Below are positions 10,012 through 18,921 of a DNA stretch of 21,358 nucleotides, piece by piece. Origin of the DNA: Hofstenia miamia (lineage: Eukaryota; Xenacoelomorpha; Acoela; Hofsteniidae); contig CABFPE010000537.1 of the NCBI GenBank assembly GCA_900660155.1, positions 454,339 to 475,696 on the forward strand, read 5' to 3'. The notes below the pieces were generated by a model. That model saw nothing but the letters and a program-made list of their open reading frames with translations, was not told the DNA's origin and made no database searches. The position numbers and the translations under genes are program-made. Numbering within the stretch: the first letter of the stretch is position 1; each line of letters begins with the position of its first letter.

Positions 10012-10019
10012 GTTTTATA
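10012..10019 (-). promoter_or_regulatory. LTR TATA box
   Basis: TATAAAAC on the minus strand lies about 250 bases into the LTR and about 230 bases before the AATAAA signal. This is where a retroelement core promoter is expected. Confidence 0.5.
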
Positions 10020-10187
10020 CAAAAATTGCATTATTACCTGCCTTTGTTTACAAAAAGAGTTGTCTATGTAGTTCAATCATGCTTAATTATTTGTTCCCTC
10101 GCAAATTCAATTTGAGCAATAAAGTAATAAGCACCACCAAGGGGACGGCAAACTAACAATAGCAACCTAATATCAAAATAATTGAGG

Positions 10188-10206
10188 TGACGTCATGATG
10201 ACGTAA
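10188..10206. promoter_or_regulatory. CRE/ATF-like paired site in the LTR U3
   Basis: A perfect TGACGTCA palindrome (10188-10195) is followed immediately by TGATGACGTAA, so two CRE/ATF-type cores sit next to each other, about 170 bases upstream of the LTR TATA box on the minus strand. In animals this is a CREB/ATF site and in plants a TGA/bZIP site. Function is inferred from position only. Confidence 0.45.
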
Positions 10207-10265
10207 AATACAAAATATAATGAATAAATAATAAAGAAATATCTCGACAAAGTCCCTGAGTGACT

Positions 10266-11003
10266 CTACACACCCCCCTTGCTCAAATTAATTTTCAGAC
10301 AACAGCTGGAGGGTGTTTTTTGAGTGGCTATTATCATCTTCACTGCTAACTCACCATCCCAAGTTTGGACTTTGGCATATTGCGGCTCTCTTGTTCTTTG
10401 CATTAATACTTCCCTTTGTGTGACAACTTCATCCTTAAGTTGTAGAAACCTAATCTTTGGCATTTTGGCGCTGACAGGGCAATTCCATTGTAGATTATTT
10501 AAGCGTCTCATGAAGGTGTCATAGAACTTTTCATAAAGCCAGACACCCTTGAGTGCAATCATTAATGTCATCATGGCATCTGTGTCAGAAGTGTGTGCGT
10601 CCTCAGCACTGATCTCTGTATCTGGGTAAAAATAGACAAACACCTGCCTCAGGGAACCCATCGTAGTCGCATGGTCAATGAACAGTGAGCAGTATTCCTG
10701 CACTAGACTGAGAGTCATTTGTTCTGGGTCGGACACATTAGCTCTGATCATTCTTATAATCTTGATCCTCTTAGTGACGTCGTAGTACTGGGTTAAATTC
10801 TCCATGTTATTGATCCACATTAAGTCACCCGCTGCTTGAAAAAGAATGAGCACATGAGGCTGTAGGGCTGCAATTTTTTCGTGTATCATTTGTAGCTGCA
10901 CGTGCACTGGTAAACCATGCGTGAAGATGTCTGTGATGTTGAGTTTACCATCAATAAAGACACGCTCAGGATTTCCTCTGGCTATAAGTTTTTCTCTTAC
11001 CAC
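10266..11003 (-). CDS. block X, copy A: last reading frame (unassigned, fossil part)
   Basis: This is an uninterrupted frame of about 245 codons, mostly predicted helical by its pattern of leucine, isoleucine and charged residues. No signal peptide, membrane segment, zinc finger or catalytic motif is seen. Recognisable stretches are a hydrophobic VLILFQAAGDLMWIN and an aromatic-rich VFVYFYPDTE. It closely follows and slightly overlaps the frame at 10997-11815. It ends six bases inside the LTR after reading through the polypurine tract (residues KGGV), a layout seen for the last gene of retroelements. Function unknown: it does not look like a fusion glycoprotein. The second copy of block X stops before reaching this part. 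Confidence 0.5.
   Translation of the reverse strand: MVREKLIARGNPERVFIDGKLNITDIFTHGLPVHVQLQMIHEKIAALQPHVLILFQAAGDLMWINNMENLTQYYDVTKRIKIIRMIRANVSDPEQMTLSLVQEYCSLFIDHATTMGSLRQVFVYFYPDTEISAEDAHTSDTDAMMTLMIALKGVWLYEKFYDTFMRRLNNLQWNCPVSAKMPKIRFLQLKDEVVTQREVLMQRTREPQYAKVQTWDGELAVKMIIATQKTPSSCCLKINLSKGGV
10273..10280 (-). other. polypurine tract (plus-strand primer site)
   Basis: AAGGGGGG on the minus strand directly abuts the TGTGTAGAG start of the LTR. Its position at the end of the last coding frame of block X ties that block to the retroelement. Confidence 0.6.
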
Positions 11004-12005
11004 TTTGTACTCCCTGTTTGGCTAGCTTTAATTGCTTCTTGCTTACTGTTTACGAAGTTGACCTTATCAGATAGATGAGCCACTACCTTCTTTTTAGGTT
11101 TCCGAACCTTCCATTTAGGTTGTATGAGGGGTGTCTCTATTATAGGCGGCGGTATGCACAGGAGATTTGATGTCTTTATCTTCTTCTCGAGTTTGCTGAA
11201 TCCTGCAGTGGCAGCCAAGGTGGCAGTTCCAATCATGACTGGGTAATTTATTCTTGCTTCCTTTATTGTGTCCCAAAACTTTCCTCTTAATCCTTTCTGC
11301 CACAGGTGTTCTATCTGTTGGTTGGAGATGTGCACACGGGCCGTGGTGCATTCCACATCCAGAGCTACGTGTCGCCTTGGGGACTGCAGAATGACCAGCT
11401 CCTCCTTGGTGAACATTTCAGTGAGACACCATTTCATTAGCGAGAGAACATCTTTGTCACTGCAATCAACCAAAATTCTCTGTTGGATGGTGAGACCCTC
11501 TAGGAATTTGATAGGGTCGTGTTTGATCATAAGTATCCATTCATCCTTGGTGACTGACCATTGAGGTGTTGGCTTGGGGGATAGTGCCTTTCCGCTGAAT
11601 TTTTCCAAGTTCACTCTCTTGATTAGCTCATGAATGTGGGGTGAAAGTTGTACTTCTGATGATGCCAGTAGTTCCTCTTCCCTGTAAAACTGTTCGGGCG
11701 TCCGCATTACTTGATCAAAAATGGTGGTGGGAATGATTTTTCCCTCCTTGTTGACGTGCTGAGCTGATTCAGTGAATTGCCCATAACCACATTCCGGATA
11801 TCTAAGTTGGTACAATTGGAAGAAGGATTCGGTTCTTGCGGGGAGATCGTGCCTTTGGATCCTGTCCAGGAATTGGTGAGTGGAGCCTGGCAGTCGCTCT
11901 ACAAATCATCTGGTGCTCATGGGGGGTTGTCTGAGTGGAACATTGCGAGCTTGGTTTCCATGGTCGCGCCCCACATATATTTATATGTTTATGTCTGACA
12001 GACAA
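10997..12005 (-). CDS. block X, copy A: central frame (unassigned, fossil part)
   Basis: The longest readable part is about 272 codons at 10997-11815, preceded by related coding patches to about 12005. It contains HIHELIKRVNLEKF, a tryptophan-rich patch (QWSVTKDEWILMIKHD), the signature LWQKGLRGKFWDTIKEARIN, and near its C-terminus a proline/lysine patch (PKWKVRKPKKKVVAHL) that could bind nucleic acid or act as a nuclear signal. The last two roles are inference. About the first 190 codons of the 272-codon frame recur in copy B (18922-19500) at about 90% identity by eye. Replacements between the copies are often conservative, consistent with a formerly protein-coding frame. No family is recognised. 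Confidence 0.5.
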
Positions 12006-12048
12006 ATACCAAGTCGATTGCTGGTTAAAATGATGGACATCTTACTGG

Positions 12049-12895
12049 TTACACTGGTCGCCCCCACCAGTCGGGCATAATACTTTTCGAATTTATCCAT
12101 TGGGTGCTTAGTTTTCCCTGGAGAAGAGGGAGGATTGCATTTGTATAGTAACCAGTTTTTAACTTTCCACAATAGGGGCAGACTGCGATTTCATGGATTG
12201 TTAGCTTTGTAAGAGATGAACACTTCTCATGCGTCATTGGGATTTGTAACTGGGGTTCTTTCTTCAAGTAGATGGCAGGATCCAGATGGTGCTGTGGGCG
12301 TAGATGTCAGGTACATTTTTCTCAGCGAATAAACATTCTTTGAAATTCTTCTGATCTTGGGTATCATAGGAAACTTTGATGTCTCTAAGTGCTCTTTCAA
12401 TAGATGAATGATAGTGGTGTGAGGGGCTCACTATGTCTAGGCGGGGCAAATCAGACTCAGGGTTGAAGTCGGCTTTTAAGTCAGACCAGATGGTCTGGAT
12501 CTCAGTTAATCTCTGCTAGCTCTGCACAATTCAAAACTTACGCGCATATCAGTTATTGTGAGGAGAGATGGGGTGTGTGGATCTGTCACTTCTAGGGTTT
12601 TCGCCTGGAGGATGACGTTGATGATAAGTTTCTGGTCAACAGCCAATCAATGCGATAGTACTCATTGGCATAATAATAAATCTGTGTAAAGAAGCCTGGT
12701 TACAGGTAGTTGGCTCATTATGTGTGGTGAGAGAGGGAGGTAATCATCTTTGGAGAGAATTGTGAAGTTCTCCATATGGAAATGTAGATTTTCGATTGGC
12801 TCCAGCACTGTGTCCTCATACTCATCCCTAAGGAGAATCATGAGGCATATGCCCTCTACCTTAGCTATATGATATGCTATTTTAATCTGTTCCAT
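12049..12895 (-). CDS. block X, copy A: middle coding patches (unassigned, fossil part)
   Basis: Several coding patches lie in line on the minus strand, with the same order in copy B at 19514-20600. Recurrent signatures are AYHIAKVEGI with RDEYEDTV, HHYHSSIERALRDIKVSYDT, and a Trp/Pro-rich end. One patch contains VCPYCGKLKTGYY, with a single CPxCG pair seen in copy A only, so a zinc site is not supported. These look like pieces of one or two larger proteins, now broken. No homologous family is recognised, and there are no membrane segments. Confidence 0.4.
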
Positions 12896-12901
12896 GATTG
12901 C

Positions 12902-13740
12902 TTATATATGGATTTCGTGTACTCTTAAAAAGTATATCACTAGCAGGTTATGGAAGTTGATGTTGATGCATTCAAAACTATCGATGGTTTTTCCACTATT
13001 TAGAAATTGACATAAATTATAAATGTTGAAGTCATCATCGAAGAACATATGCACTGTGCTGTGCCAGTAAAGGCAACTAAGTCCCTCTAGCATTCTTGAA
13101 TTGTAACAAATGATAGTGTTGATTTTTGGGTGACAAGAAGCATCTATCACAAATGGGATTGTGTCTATTGAACAATTCATATCACGACCATTGTATGTTT
13201 GGCAGAGTTGGTCCTTTGTTTCTTCTGATATATTGTCATGTGTGATAATGGTGGCTTTCCTAGAGGCTATGTAGTAAGGGTGAAGAGTTTCATTACCAAC
13301 CTTGGACATTTTTTTTCTTCTTTCCTCAGTTTTCTGTGACCTAATGGTAGAAACTCCTGCTGACGAGGTCAAGGGGGCTATCGAGTCACTCAAATGGGGG
13401 TATTTACAATTTGTAACTCACTAAAGGGTAGTCTAGATTTAAGAGTTTTTTCTGAAGGGGTGGCCAGCTCCTCTCGCGCATGTGGGGATACATGTCTCTC
13501 CACATAGGGGCGAGATGTTGAGGGCGTCATGGTGGTTGCTCTCTCCTCTCTGAATCGTGGAGCTACATTTCACCCACATAGGATCAGATTCTCCACAGCA
13601 CCGTCATTGCGTCCTCTTTTCCTTTTGCGTGCCTCAACAAGTGGAGATACGTGTCTCCCTTGCCTAGATGAGGCTTCTTGATTAGTACAGCTACCTTCCA
13701 TCCTCCTTCTCACTTGACGGTGGAATGGTGGAGATGGAGA
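12902..13740 (-). CDS. block X, copy A: leading coding patches (unassigned, fossil part)
   Basis: This block starts within a few bases of the end of pol. The first patch is rich in arginine, serine and glutamate and includes MRRRMEGS and RKRKRGRNDGA, so it is a basic, probably disordered leader. The second, of about 160 codons (12902-13393), contains HPYYIASRKATIIT, QLCQTYNGRDMNCSID, HMFFDDDFNIYNLCQF and FLRVHEIHI and looks globular. Copy B repeats both (20405-21337). The basic leader right after pol could be a nucleic-acid-binding domain, but this is inference. No known viral or host family is recognised. Confidence 0.45.
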
Positions 13741-13741
13741 C

Positions 13742-13969
13742 TCACGTTTTCAGCTGTTTGTATGCATTCCTAAATGGAGTGATAAGATTTAAATCCCAAA
13801 TGTTGGGATCATAAGCTTGGTTAGTTCTCGCCCTTCTTTGGGGGAGCTTACGTGACTCTAAGTTGTCATATTTACTATTATCATAAGTATAATCAGTGTC
13901 AGAAAAATCATCCTCAGAAAAACTAGTTAAATTCTCATACTTTTCATATGTATCAACACCATTATCCAC
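13742..13969 (-). CDS. pol C-terminal tail (fossil part)
   Basis: This frame of about 75 codons follows the integrase. It is acidic at first (SFSEDDFSDTDYTYDN) and then basic (RKLPQRRARTNQAYDP). An acidic stretch followed by an RR-rich tail is common at the C-terminus of Ty3/gypsy and retroviral pol products. Block X begins immediately after it with no LTR between, so pol and X belong to one transcription unit. Confidence 0.5.
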   Translation of the reverse strand: MDNGVDTYEKYENLTSFSEDDFSDTDYTYDNSKYDNLESRKLPQRRARTNQAYDPNIWDLNLITPFRNAYKQLKT

Positions 13970-14023
13970 TAATGTAAACTCATTGTTGTCGTCTATTATG
14001 ACATTCTCTATATCTTTTATTGC

Positions 14024-15343
14024 TCATTTGAGCCACTGAAAGTGTACCGTTTTACCGTTATTTAAAGTGTAAGTGTTATGGTCAAGCACCTTTTCTATAG
14101 TGAAAGGACCTTGCCAATCATTAGCAAGTTTATGTACCTGACTACTATCTGTTGTTACACAAGGGAGATAAGCAAAAACTTGGTCACCACGTTTATGCAG
14201 CTCTCCATATAGCTTTTTGTTAAAGGTCTTTTTCTGCCGTATACTGGACTGATTTGTGTTGTGGCAGATGGTAAGGTGGATTTGTTGCATATCTTGAATT
14301 AATCAGTTAACATAAAGTTCTGTACTGTTCTCTGCATACTTTGGAAACATCATCATTAAGGAGGTTGTGGCTTCGCGACTGAACATTGCTTTAAAAGGGC
14401 TCACGCCTGTAGTCATATGAACAGATGTATTGTAAAAATATTCCAAGCATTCAATAACACGTCTCCATTGTTTTCTGGCAGCACATGATAAAGCCACTCA
14501 GACTAACTTTATAAGGGTTCAATTTAGGCATTCCACTAAGCTGTTTGCTTGATGGTGATAGGCAGTGGTCAATTCATGAATGATTTCCAGTTCTTTCATT
14601 AAGGCCTGTAGGAGGTTGCTCTCAAACTGAGGGCCACAATCAGAGACTAACTTTTGCATGTGTCCACTCAGACTAACTTTATAAGGGTTCAATTTAGGCA
14701 TTCCACTAAGCTGTTTGCTTGATGGTGATAGGCAGTGGTCAATTCGTGAATGATTTCCAGCTCTTTCATTAAGGCCCATAGAAGGTTGCTCTCAAACTGA
14801 GGGCCCTGATCAGAGACTAACTTGCGCATGGGTCCATACTTCAGTACCTACTCTTTAACTATTTTTTCTGCGACTTTCTCCGCCGTTGTGCTGCTTAATG
14901 GGATCATTGTGGGTGGTCTACCATTACAAAGATGTGCTGAAACCCTTCATTGTCTCGCAATAGCTGTTCAAGGTCGATGTGCACAAGTTTGTTAGGACTC
15001 TTTGCTGCCTGAGACTCGAGCTTGGCTCTCTGTTGAGGGAAGTGGTTGGTGTTGTGTAAAAGGCATTTCTCACATTTATCAATAACATTGGTGGAGGCAG
15101 CTCTTATGCCTATAGTAACGTATTGGGAGTTAATGGTCTTTTCAGTCTGAAGTATATCTAAATGTCCTCTTTCGTGGACTCTGGGACAAGATCTCTCCTG
15201 AAATATTTGGGAATGGGGAGTTGGTTGTTATGTCGACTCTTAACATACATTAGTCCATTCTTGTTTGTTTGCCAATTGTAGCGGTTAAAGTACCAATTCA
15301 CTTCCAGAGGAGTAGGAAAATAGGGATCCTTCATTCTCTTCAT
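14024..15343 (-). CDS. integrase region of pol (fossil part)
   Basis: In sense order there is an HHCC-type zinc module remnant with CEKC near 15045-15075. Then come core patches containing FVMVDHPQ, LVSDCGPQFESNLLQ and TTAYHHQANSLVE (the TTPYHPQTNG-VE signature of the retroviral integrase core). Next are the downstream SPFKAMFSREA signature near 14375-14440, and a GPY/F module, NDWQGPFTIEKVLDHNTYTL, near 14060-14125. The module order fits a Ty3/gypsy integrase. The region is broken in several places. Confidence 0.7.
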
Positions 15344-15370
15344 GATCTGATCTAAGATTCAATTGCAGCA

Positions 15371-15973
15371 TTAATGGTGCCTTATCTCTTCTTCTGAAAT
15401 CTCTCCCCATACAAGTATGGTGAGGATTGGTTTGCCATTACAATCTGTGTTAATCTCTGGTATTAACTGATATTCTGTATGAGGAATGAAAGAGAATGGG
15501 ACCGTTTCCCTGTTGGGCTTCTTGAGGTCTCTCTCATAGCTGGGTAGTGCTGTCCAGTAGTCAGCATTTAGATGGAGTTGACCATGGCGGTGCCAGATTG
15601 AAAATGAAAAGTCATTTAGATACTTGATCCATTGAGCTACTATGTTGGGTTTGTTGCCACTAAATTTCTTAAGCCATGTGAGGGCACTGTTGTCTGTGCA
15701 CATGACGAATTTGCGTCCCAAGATAAAGTATCAGAATTACTTCAGAGATTTGACCAAGGTGAGCATTTCACATTTTGTTGCTCCATAATTTCTTTCTGAA
15801 GCTTGGAGTTTCCTGCTGAAATATTGGATGGGGCTTTCAATTCCGTTGATGTCCTGGCTCAATATTCCACTGATAGCTACAGTACTGGCATCACAGTCAA
15901 CAATGAAGTCTTTCATGTAATCGGGAGTGTTTAATGATGGTATTTTCTTGAGCTTGTTTTTAAAACCTTCCAA
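15371..15973 (-). CDS. RNase H region of pol (fossil part)
   Basis: DFIVDCDASTVAISGILSQ marks the RT connection/RNase H start. It is followed by YFSRKLQASERNYGATKCEM (the Y-S+KL...NY...E.E/KCE signature), FVMCTDNSALTWLKKF (TDH-AL-WL-like) and IWHRHGQLHLNAD (HR-G--H-NAD-like). This is the tethered RNase H of Ty3/gypsy elements, lying between RT and integrase. Confidence 0.75.
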
Positions 15974-16108
15974 TGCTTCTTGTTCTTACCATGTCCACTT
16001 GAACTCAACAGACTTTTTGAGTAAGTTAGAGATGGTTTTGGTGTTCTCAGCCAAGTCCAGAAGGAACATGCCATAATAATTAAGAAACCCCTTCAGTCGT
16101 TGCACATC

Positions 16109-16918
16109 TCAACAGCTTAGTGGCATTTCATTCTTTTCTAGAAATTCCCTTGCGTTATTTTTTATTGAGATTTTTCCCAGTTTGAAGACTCGTCCTAAAA
16201 AAATCACTTTCTTCTGTGCCAAAGAACACTTGTTTCCATTAACTTTTAAGCCTGCTCTCTGTAGTAGATCTAGTGTATGGCTGAGCTTATACAGTTGTTC
16301 CTTGAAGTTATTGCTGGCAACTAGGATATCATCTATATAGGCTGATATGCCGGGCTTGAGGATGTTGGCATTGTCTTTAAGTACTTTGGTCATGTATTGC
16401 TGAAAGGTAGTGGGCATGTTACATAGGCCGGGCACTCGTACAGGCCATACAGAGTAATGAAGGCTGTCTTTGGGATGTCAGAGGGTCGCATCAGCACCTG
16501 CCAATACGCTTTGCATAAATCAAGACAGGAAAAGAATTTGTATTTGCTGGCATCATAAAGAAGATCTTTGATTCTGGGTAAGGGATATGCATCCTTGATC
16601 GTTGCTCCCCTGAATGATCCCGCTTTCGATTAAGTCACTTAAGATTTTTTGATATTCCGGTTTGAGATTTTTGGGAACTCTGCAAACTGGCAATCTGATT
16701 GGCCTGTCGTTTTTCAACTCAATGGTGTGTTCTTCACCTACAGCCTGACTGATGCTTATCATTCCATAATTGAATACCTCATTTTTGCTATGAAGAAGGG
16801 AGACCAAAGATTTCCTTTCTTGCTGATCAAGATGAGGATGGAAGCTGTTAGTAACTAGAGGCACCTTGACTGGGCTGGTCAGCTCTCCCAGGTCGTGAAC
16901 TGTGGTACAGATTGACAT
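16109..16918 (-). CDS. reverse transcriptase region of pol (fossil part)
   Basis: In sense order: HTIELKNDRPIRLPVCRVP and ILSDLIESGIIQGS (the usual RT entry), a degraded fingers/palm segment, GLCNMPTTFQQYM (PFGLCNAP-TFQ-like), and the catalytic palm YIDDILVAS near 16315-16342. LDLLQRAGLKVNGNKC and VIFLGRVF (the FLG-H-like motif) follow. Motif order and spacing are those of a Ty3/gypsy RT. The copy is broken, with several interruptions. Confidence 0.8.
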
Positions 16919-17219
16919 CAGGTGACTGGTATGTTCTCGACTCTGACAGGCACTCCTACAAGTTGTAACTGGGAGGCTCTGATCTTGACAGGGAAATTGA
17001 CTCCATTCAGAATGGTGACATGCGTCTTCCCATTAGTCACCTTGCATAAGTTGGGTGAAAAAGAGACTCCACATACATATTTGCCTCATTGTCCCACAAT
17101 CATTACATCCCCATTGATATCATCTCCAGAGGTGACTGCAACTCTCATCCAGTGTTTTGGTTCGATCAAAAGGGGCTCCCTTAGATTAAAAATGATTTCC
17201 TTCTCAGGGATAGTAGTGA

Positions 17220-17640
17220 GTTGTGTGGCCTCCTGATCTTTGATAGCTATTGTATTATTCTTGTAATCGATTATGCAAGAATTCCTTTCTCGGAAATCAT
17301 TTCCCAGTATGAGGTTGTAAGGGAGTCAGTGATCTGAAGTATCAATGACAAGAAGATCCACTTCAAATGGTTCCACATGAATTCTAATCAAAGCATCCTG
17401 TAACTTCCCTTTAAGGGAGAGAGGATTTCCTAAAGCATTGATGAGTTTAACGCAAGATGGATCTAAGGATTCTCAGCTGAAACACAGCTCTCAACAGCAT
17501 TCATCACTGATGATGGAGGCAGCAGCTCTGGTGTCAACAGTAGCATTAAATATGTTTCCATTTATTTCTACCAGTATCAGGTTTTTTCTTATAAGATGTG
17601 TAATAACCAAGATGTTTTGTGTGTGTTTGACGAGAGACGG
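17220..17640 (-). CDS. aspartic protease region (fossil part)
   Basis: On the minus strand, a patch with the hydrophobic lead FNATVD begins the retropepsin fold, and LILGNDFRERN lies about 75-80 residues later, matching the I(I/L)G-DF motif near the end of retroviral-type proteases. Position between the zinc knuckle and RT is as expected. It is recognisable but broken. Confidence 0.5.
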
Positions 17641-17648
17641 CGCTCCAG

Positions 17649-17945
17649 CTAATTTAAATCCTGCGATGTAGTAGGGTTGTCAGTTGCCAAATCAACAAGG
17701 TTTTTTATACAAGGAGACTCATTGGGCTCGTCTACAATGAAGCCTTCACCATCCGCAATTAGCTGTATCTTAGCTTTGCATTGGGACTTGAGGTGCCCCT
17801 TTTCCCCACAAGTAAAGCATTGGACTGAAGACAGATTGAATCCCTTTTTGGAAATCGTGAGTTCTCTCATCTCAGGTCTTTTCATTCCAGAGATGCTAGT
17901 AATGTCCTTATCAATTTGCTGTGAGTTATGCAGCATATAAACCAT
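17649..17945 (-). CDS. gag nucleocapsid region with CCHC zinc knuckle (fossil part)
   Basis: A frame of about 98 codons carries CFTCGEKGHLKSQC near 17778-17822, a complete CX2CX4HX4C zinc knuckle that in gag binds genomic RNA during packaging. It is followed by an acidic segment (DGEGFIVDEPNES). The older element has a decayed counterpart near 6490-6600 with the same acidic follower, which links the two copies. Confidence 0.8.
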   Translation of the reverse strand: MVYMLHNSQQIDKDITSISGMKRPEMRELTISKKGFNLSSVQCFTCGEKGHLKSQCKAKIQLIADGEGFIVDEPNESPCIKNLVDLATDNPTTSQDLN

Positions 17946-18089
17946 GCTGATGGCTTTTCTGATAATTTCGTGCAGGCTCTCCTCCAGATCACACTTGACT
18001 TCCAGCCTGCTCCTAATGGGTGGAGGAAAACCTCAACATATATAGGAAAAAAGATCGTGGCGCAAGTACTTGCTCAATAAGCTGCTCAG

Positions 18090-18440
18090 TCAAAATAGTC
18101 GCTTGACCTGGGTAATGTAGTTCCTTATGTCATCGCCAAACTTAAAAGACATATTGCACAGCAAGGTTTGGTGTTTGATGTGTGGAGCTCTATAGTGATG
18201 TTCAAAAAATCCAATCAATAACTGGTAATCAGTCTTAATATTGCACTCGAGCATCATATATTGGTTGTAAGCCAAGCTGCTGAGGTAGAGTGGGAACTGA
18301 GATACTGCTGACTCCTGTGAGTTCTTATATTGCTTCATTGTGAGCTCGAATAAAAAGAACCACTCATTGAATGATTGTGATACAGTGTTATGGTTAGGAG
18401 TTTTTCGATTCTTGCTTAGTCTGACTAACAATCTATACAT
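18090..18440 (-). CDS. gag capsid-like region (fossil part)
   Basis: A frame of about 116 codons, helical in pattern, contains NEWFFLFELTMKQYKN, FPLYLSSLAYNQYMML and DDIRNYITQVKRLF. Its position in front of the zinc knuckle and its W-F-E...AF/Y-like pattern fit a Ty3/gypsy gag capsid domain. The N-terminus is uncertain, since no clear leader or LTR precedes it. Confidence 0.6.
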   Translation of the reverse strand: MYRLLVRLSKNRKTPNHNTVSQSFNEWFFLFELTMKQYKNSQESAVSQFPLYLSSLAYNQYMMLECNIKTDYQLLIGFFEHHYRAPHIKHQTLLCNMSFKFGDDIRNYITQVKRLF

Positions 18441-18780
18441 GTATGAAATAATAGATGCTTGAAACGACTGGATAGTCCAACATTAGGAATTTATATCTAT
18501 TACTAATTGTAGGAGACTTGACTATAATCGACCAGATAAATGACTTGTACTGTTATTAAATGTAAGTAAAGGAAACTGCTACCTATTAATTAATTTACTA
18601 AGCCAGTAATTTTACAGTAATGGCTACTTTAATATTATTTAAATGCAGTTAGTGTCAATGCCCGGTTGTTTTACTTAATCAAACCAACAAACACTTTACA
18701 AAATTGAGTTTAAGTCAGTTACAACTTGACATGAGTGCACGCACTGAGCTAAAGTAAGGTACACATAATTAGTTCCATTT
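18441..18780. other. AT-rich stretch in front of gag, no LTR recognised
   Basis: This is where the leader and 5' LTR of the younger element would be expected, but the sequence does not resemble the LTR at 9754-10272 and shows no convincing primer binding site. It may be a decayed leader or unrelated DNA. No gene is seen on either strand. Confidence 0.4.
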
Positions 18781-18921
18781 GAGCTGAGATGGTGCAGTGG
18801 ATTCAGTCACTGTTCACAAAGGAGGGGAACTGTGTTGTGGAGATCAGCTTTGGGCAGTAGCCCACAGAAGAACTGAAGAGGAAACGTCACATGGCTCCAT
18901 CACCTTGGTAATTGGCTCCAT
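18781..18921 (+). repeat. possible tRNA-derived SINE fragment
   Basis: GAGATGGTGCAGTGGATTCAGTCACTG resembles in order a tRNA D-arm/A box (TGG-GCAGTGG type). About 30-40 bases later GGGAACTGTGTTGTGGAGATC resembles a decayed B box. The fragment sits exactly between the gag leader region and the broken edge of the second block X copy, which would fit an insertion or a breakpoint filler. No tail is visible; the match is weak. Confidence 0.3.

Larger units (their letters stand above)
9754..10272 (-). repeat. LTR of the younger Ty3/gypsy-class element
   Basis: On the minus strand a purine run (AAGGGGGG) is followed directly by TGTGTAGAG, the classic polypurine-tract/LTR junction. Within the next 520 bases come a CRE-like palindrome (10188-10206), a TATA box (TATAAAAC, 10019 down to 10012), an AATAAA signal (9780 down to 9775) and a terminal TTCAACA ending at 9754. 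This gives a TG...CA repeat with U3, R and U5 in the right order. The outer end near 10272 is well supported. The end at 9754 is the best guess; TGGCGACA near 9895-9902 is a possible earlier boundary. The partner LTR was not found in front of gag. Confidence 0.6.
9754..18440 (-). mobile_element. Ty3/gypsy-class LTR element with extra 3' coding block (fossil)
   Basis: Minus-strand order: gag, zinc knuckle, aspartic protease, reverse transcriptase, RNase H, integrase with a GPF module, basic tail, unassigned block X, polypurine tract, LTR. RT-RNase H-integrase order places it in the Ty3/gypsy class. Coding patches are long and readable, so it is much younger than the copy at 3250-7235, but it is broken in roughly ten to twenty places and cannot be active. 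No 5' LTR or primer site is recognised in front of gag: that side (18441-18921) holds unrelated AT-rich sequence and a possible SINE. The 3' half is unusually long because of about 3.5 kb of extra coding sequence after pol. Confidence 0.75.

Noticed and set aside
10324-10524. Plus-strand frames over block X (also 11268-11564, 18953-19249, 20913-21131)
   Set aside because: They are shadows of the minus-strand coding frames; the similarity between copies follows from the minus-strand frame.
10266-13740. Block X as an envelope gene
   Set aside because: No signal peptide, transmembrane anchor, fusion peptide or glycoprotein-like cysteine pattern can be seen in either copy.
10266-13740. Block X as a Polinton or DNA-virus fragment
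   Set aside because: No protein-primed polymerase, packaging ATPase, adenovirus-like protease or double-jelly-roll capsid motif is recognised, and the polypurine tract/LTR junction links X to the retroelement.
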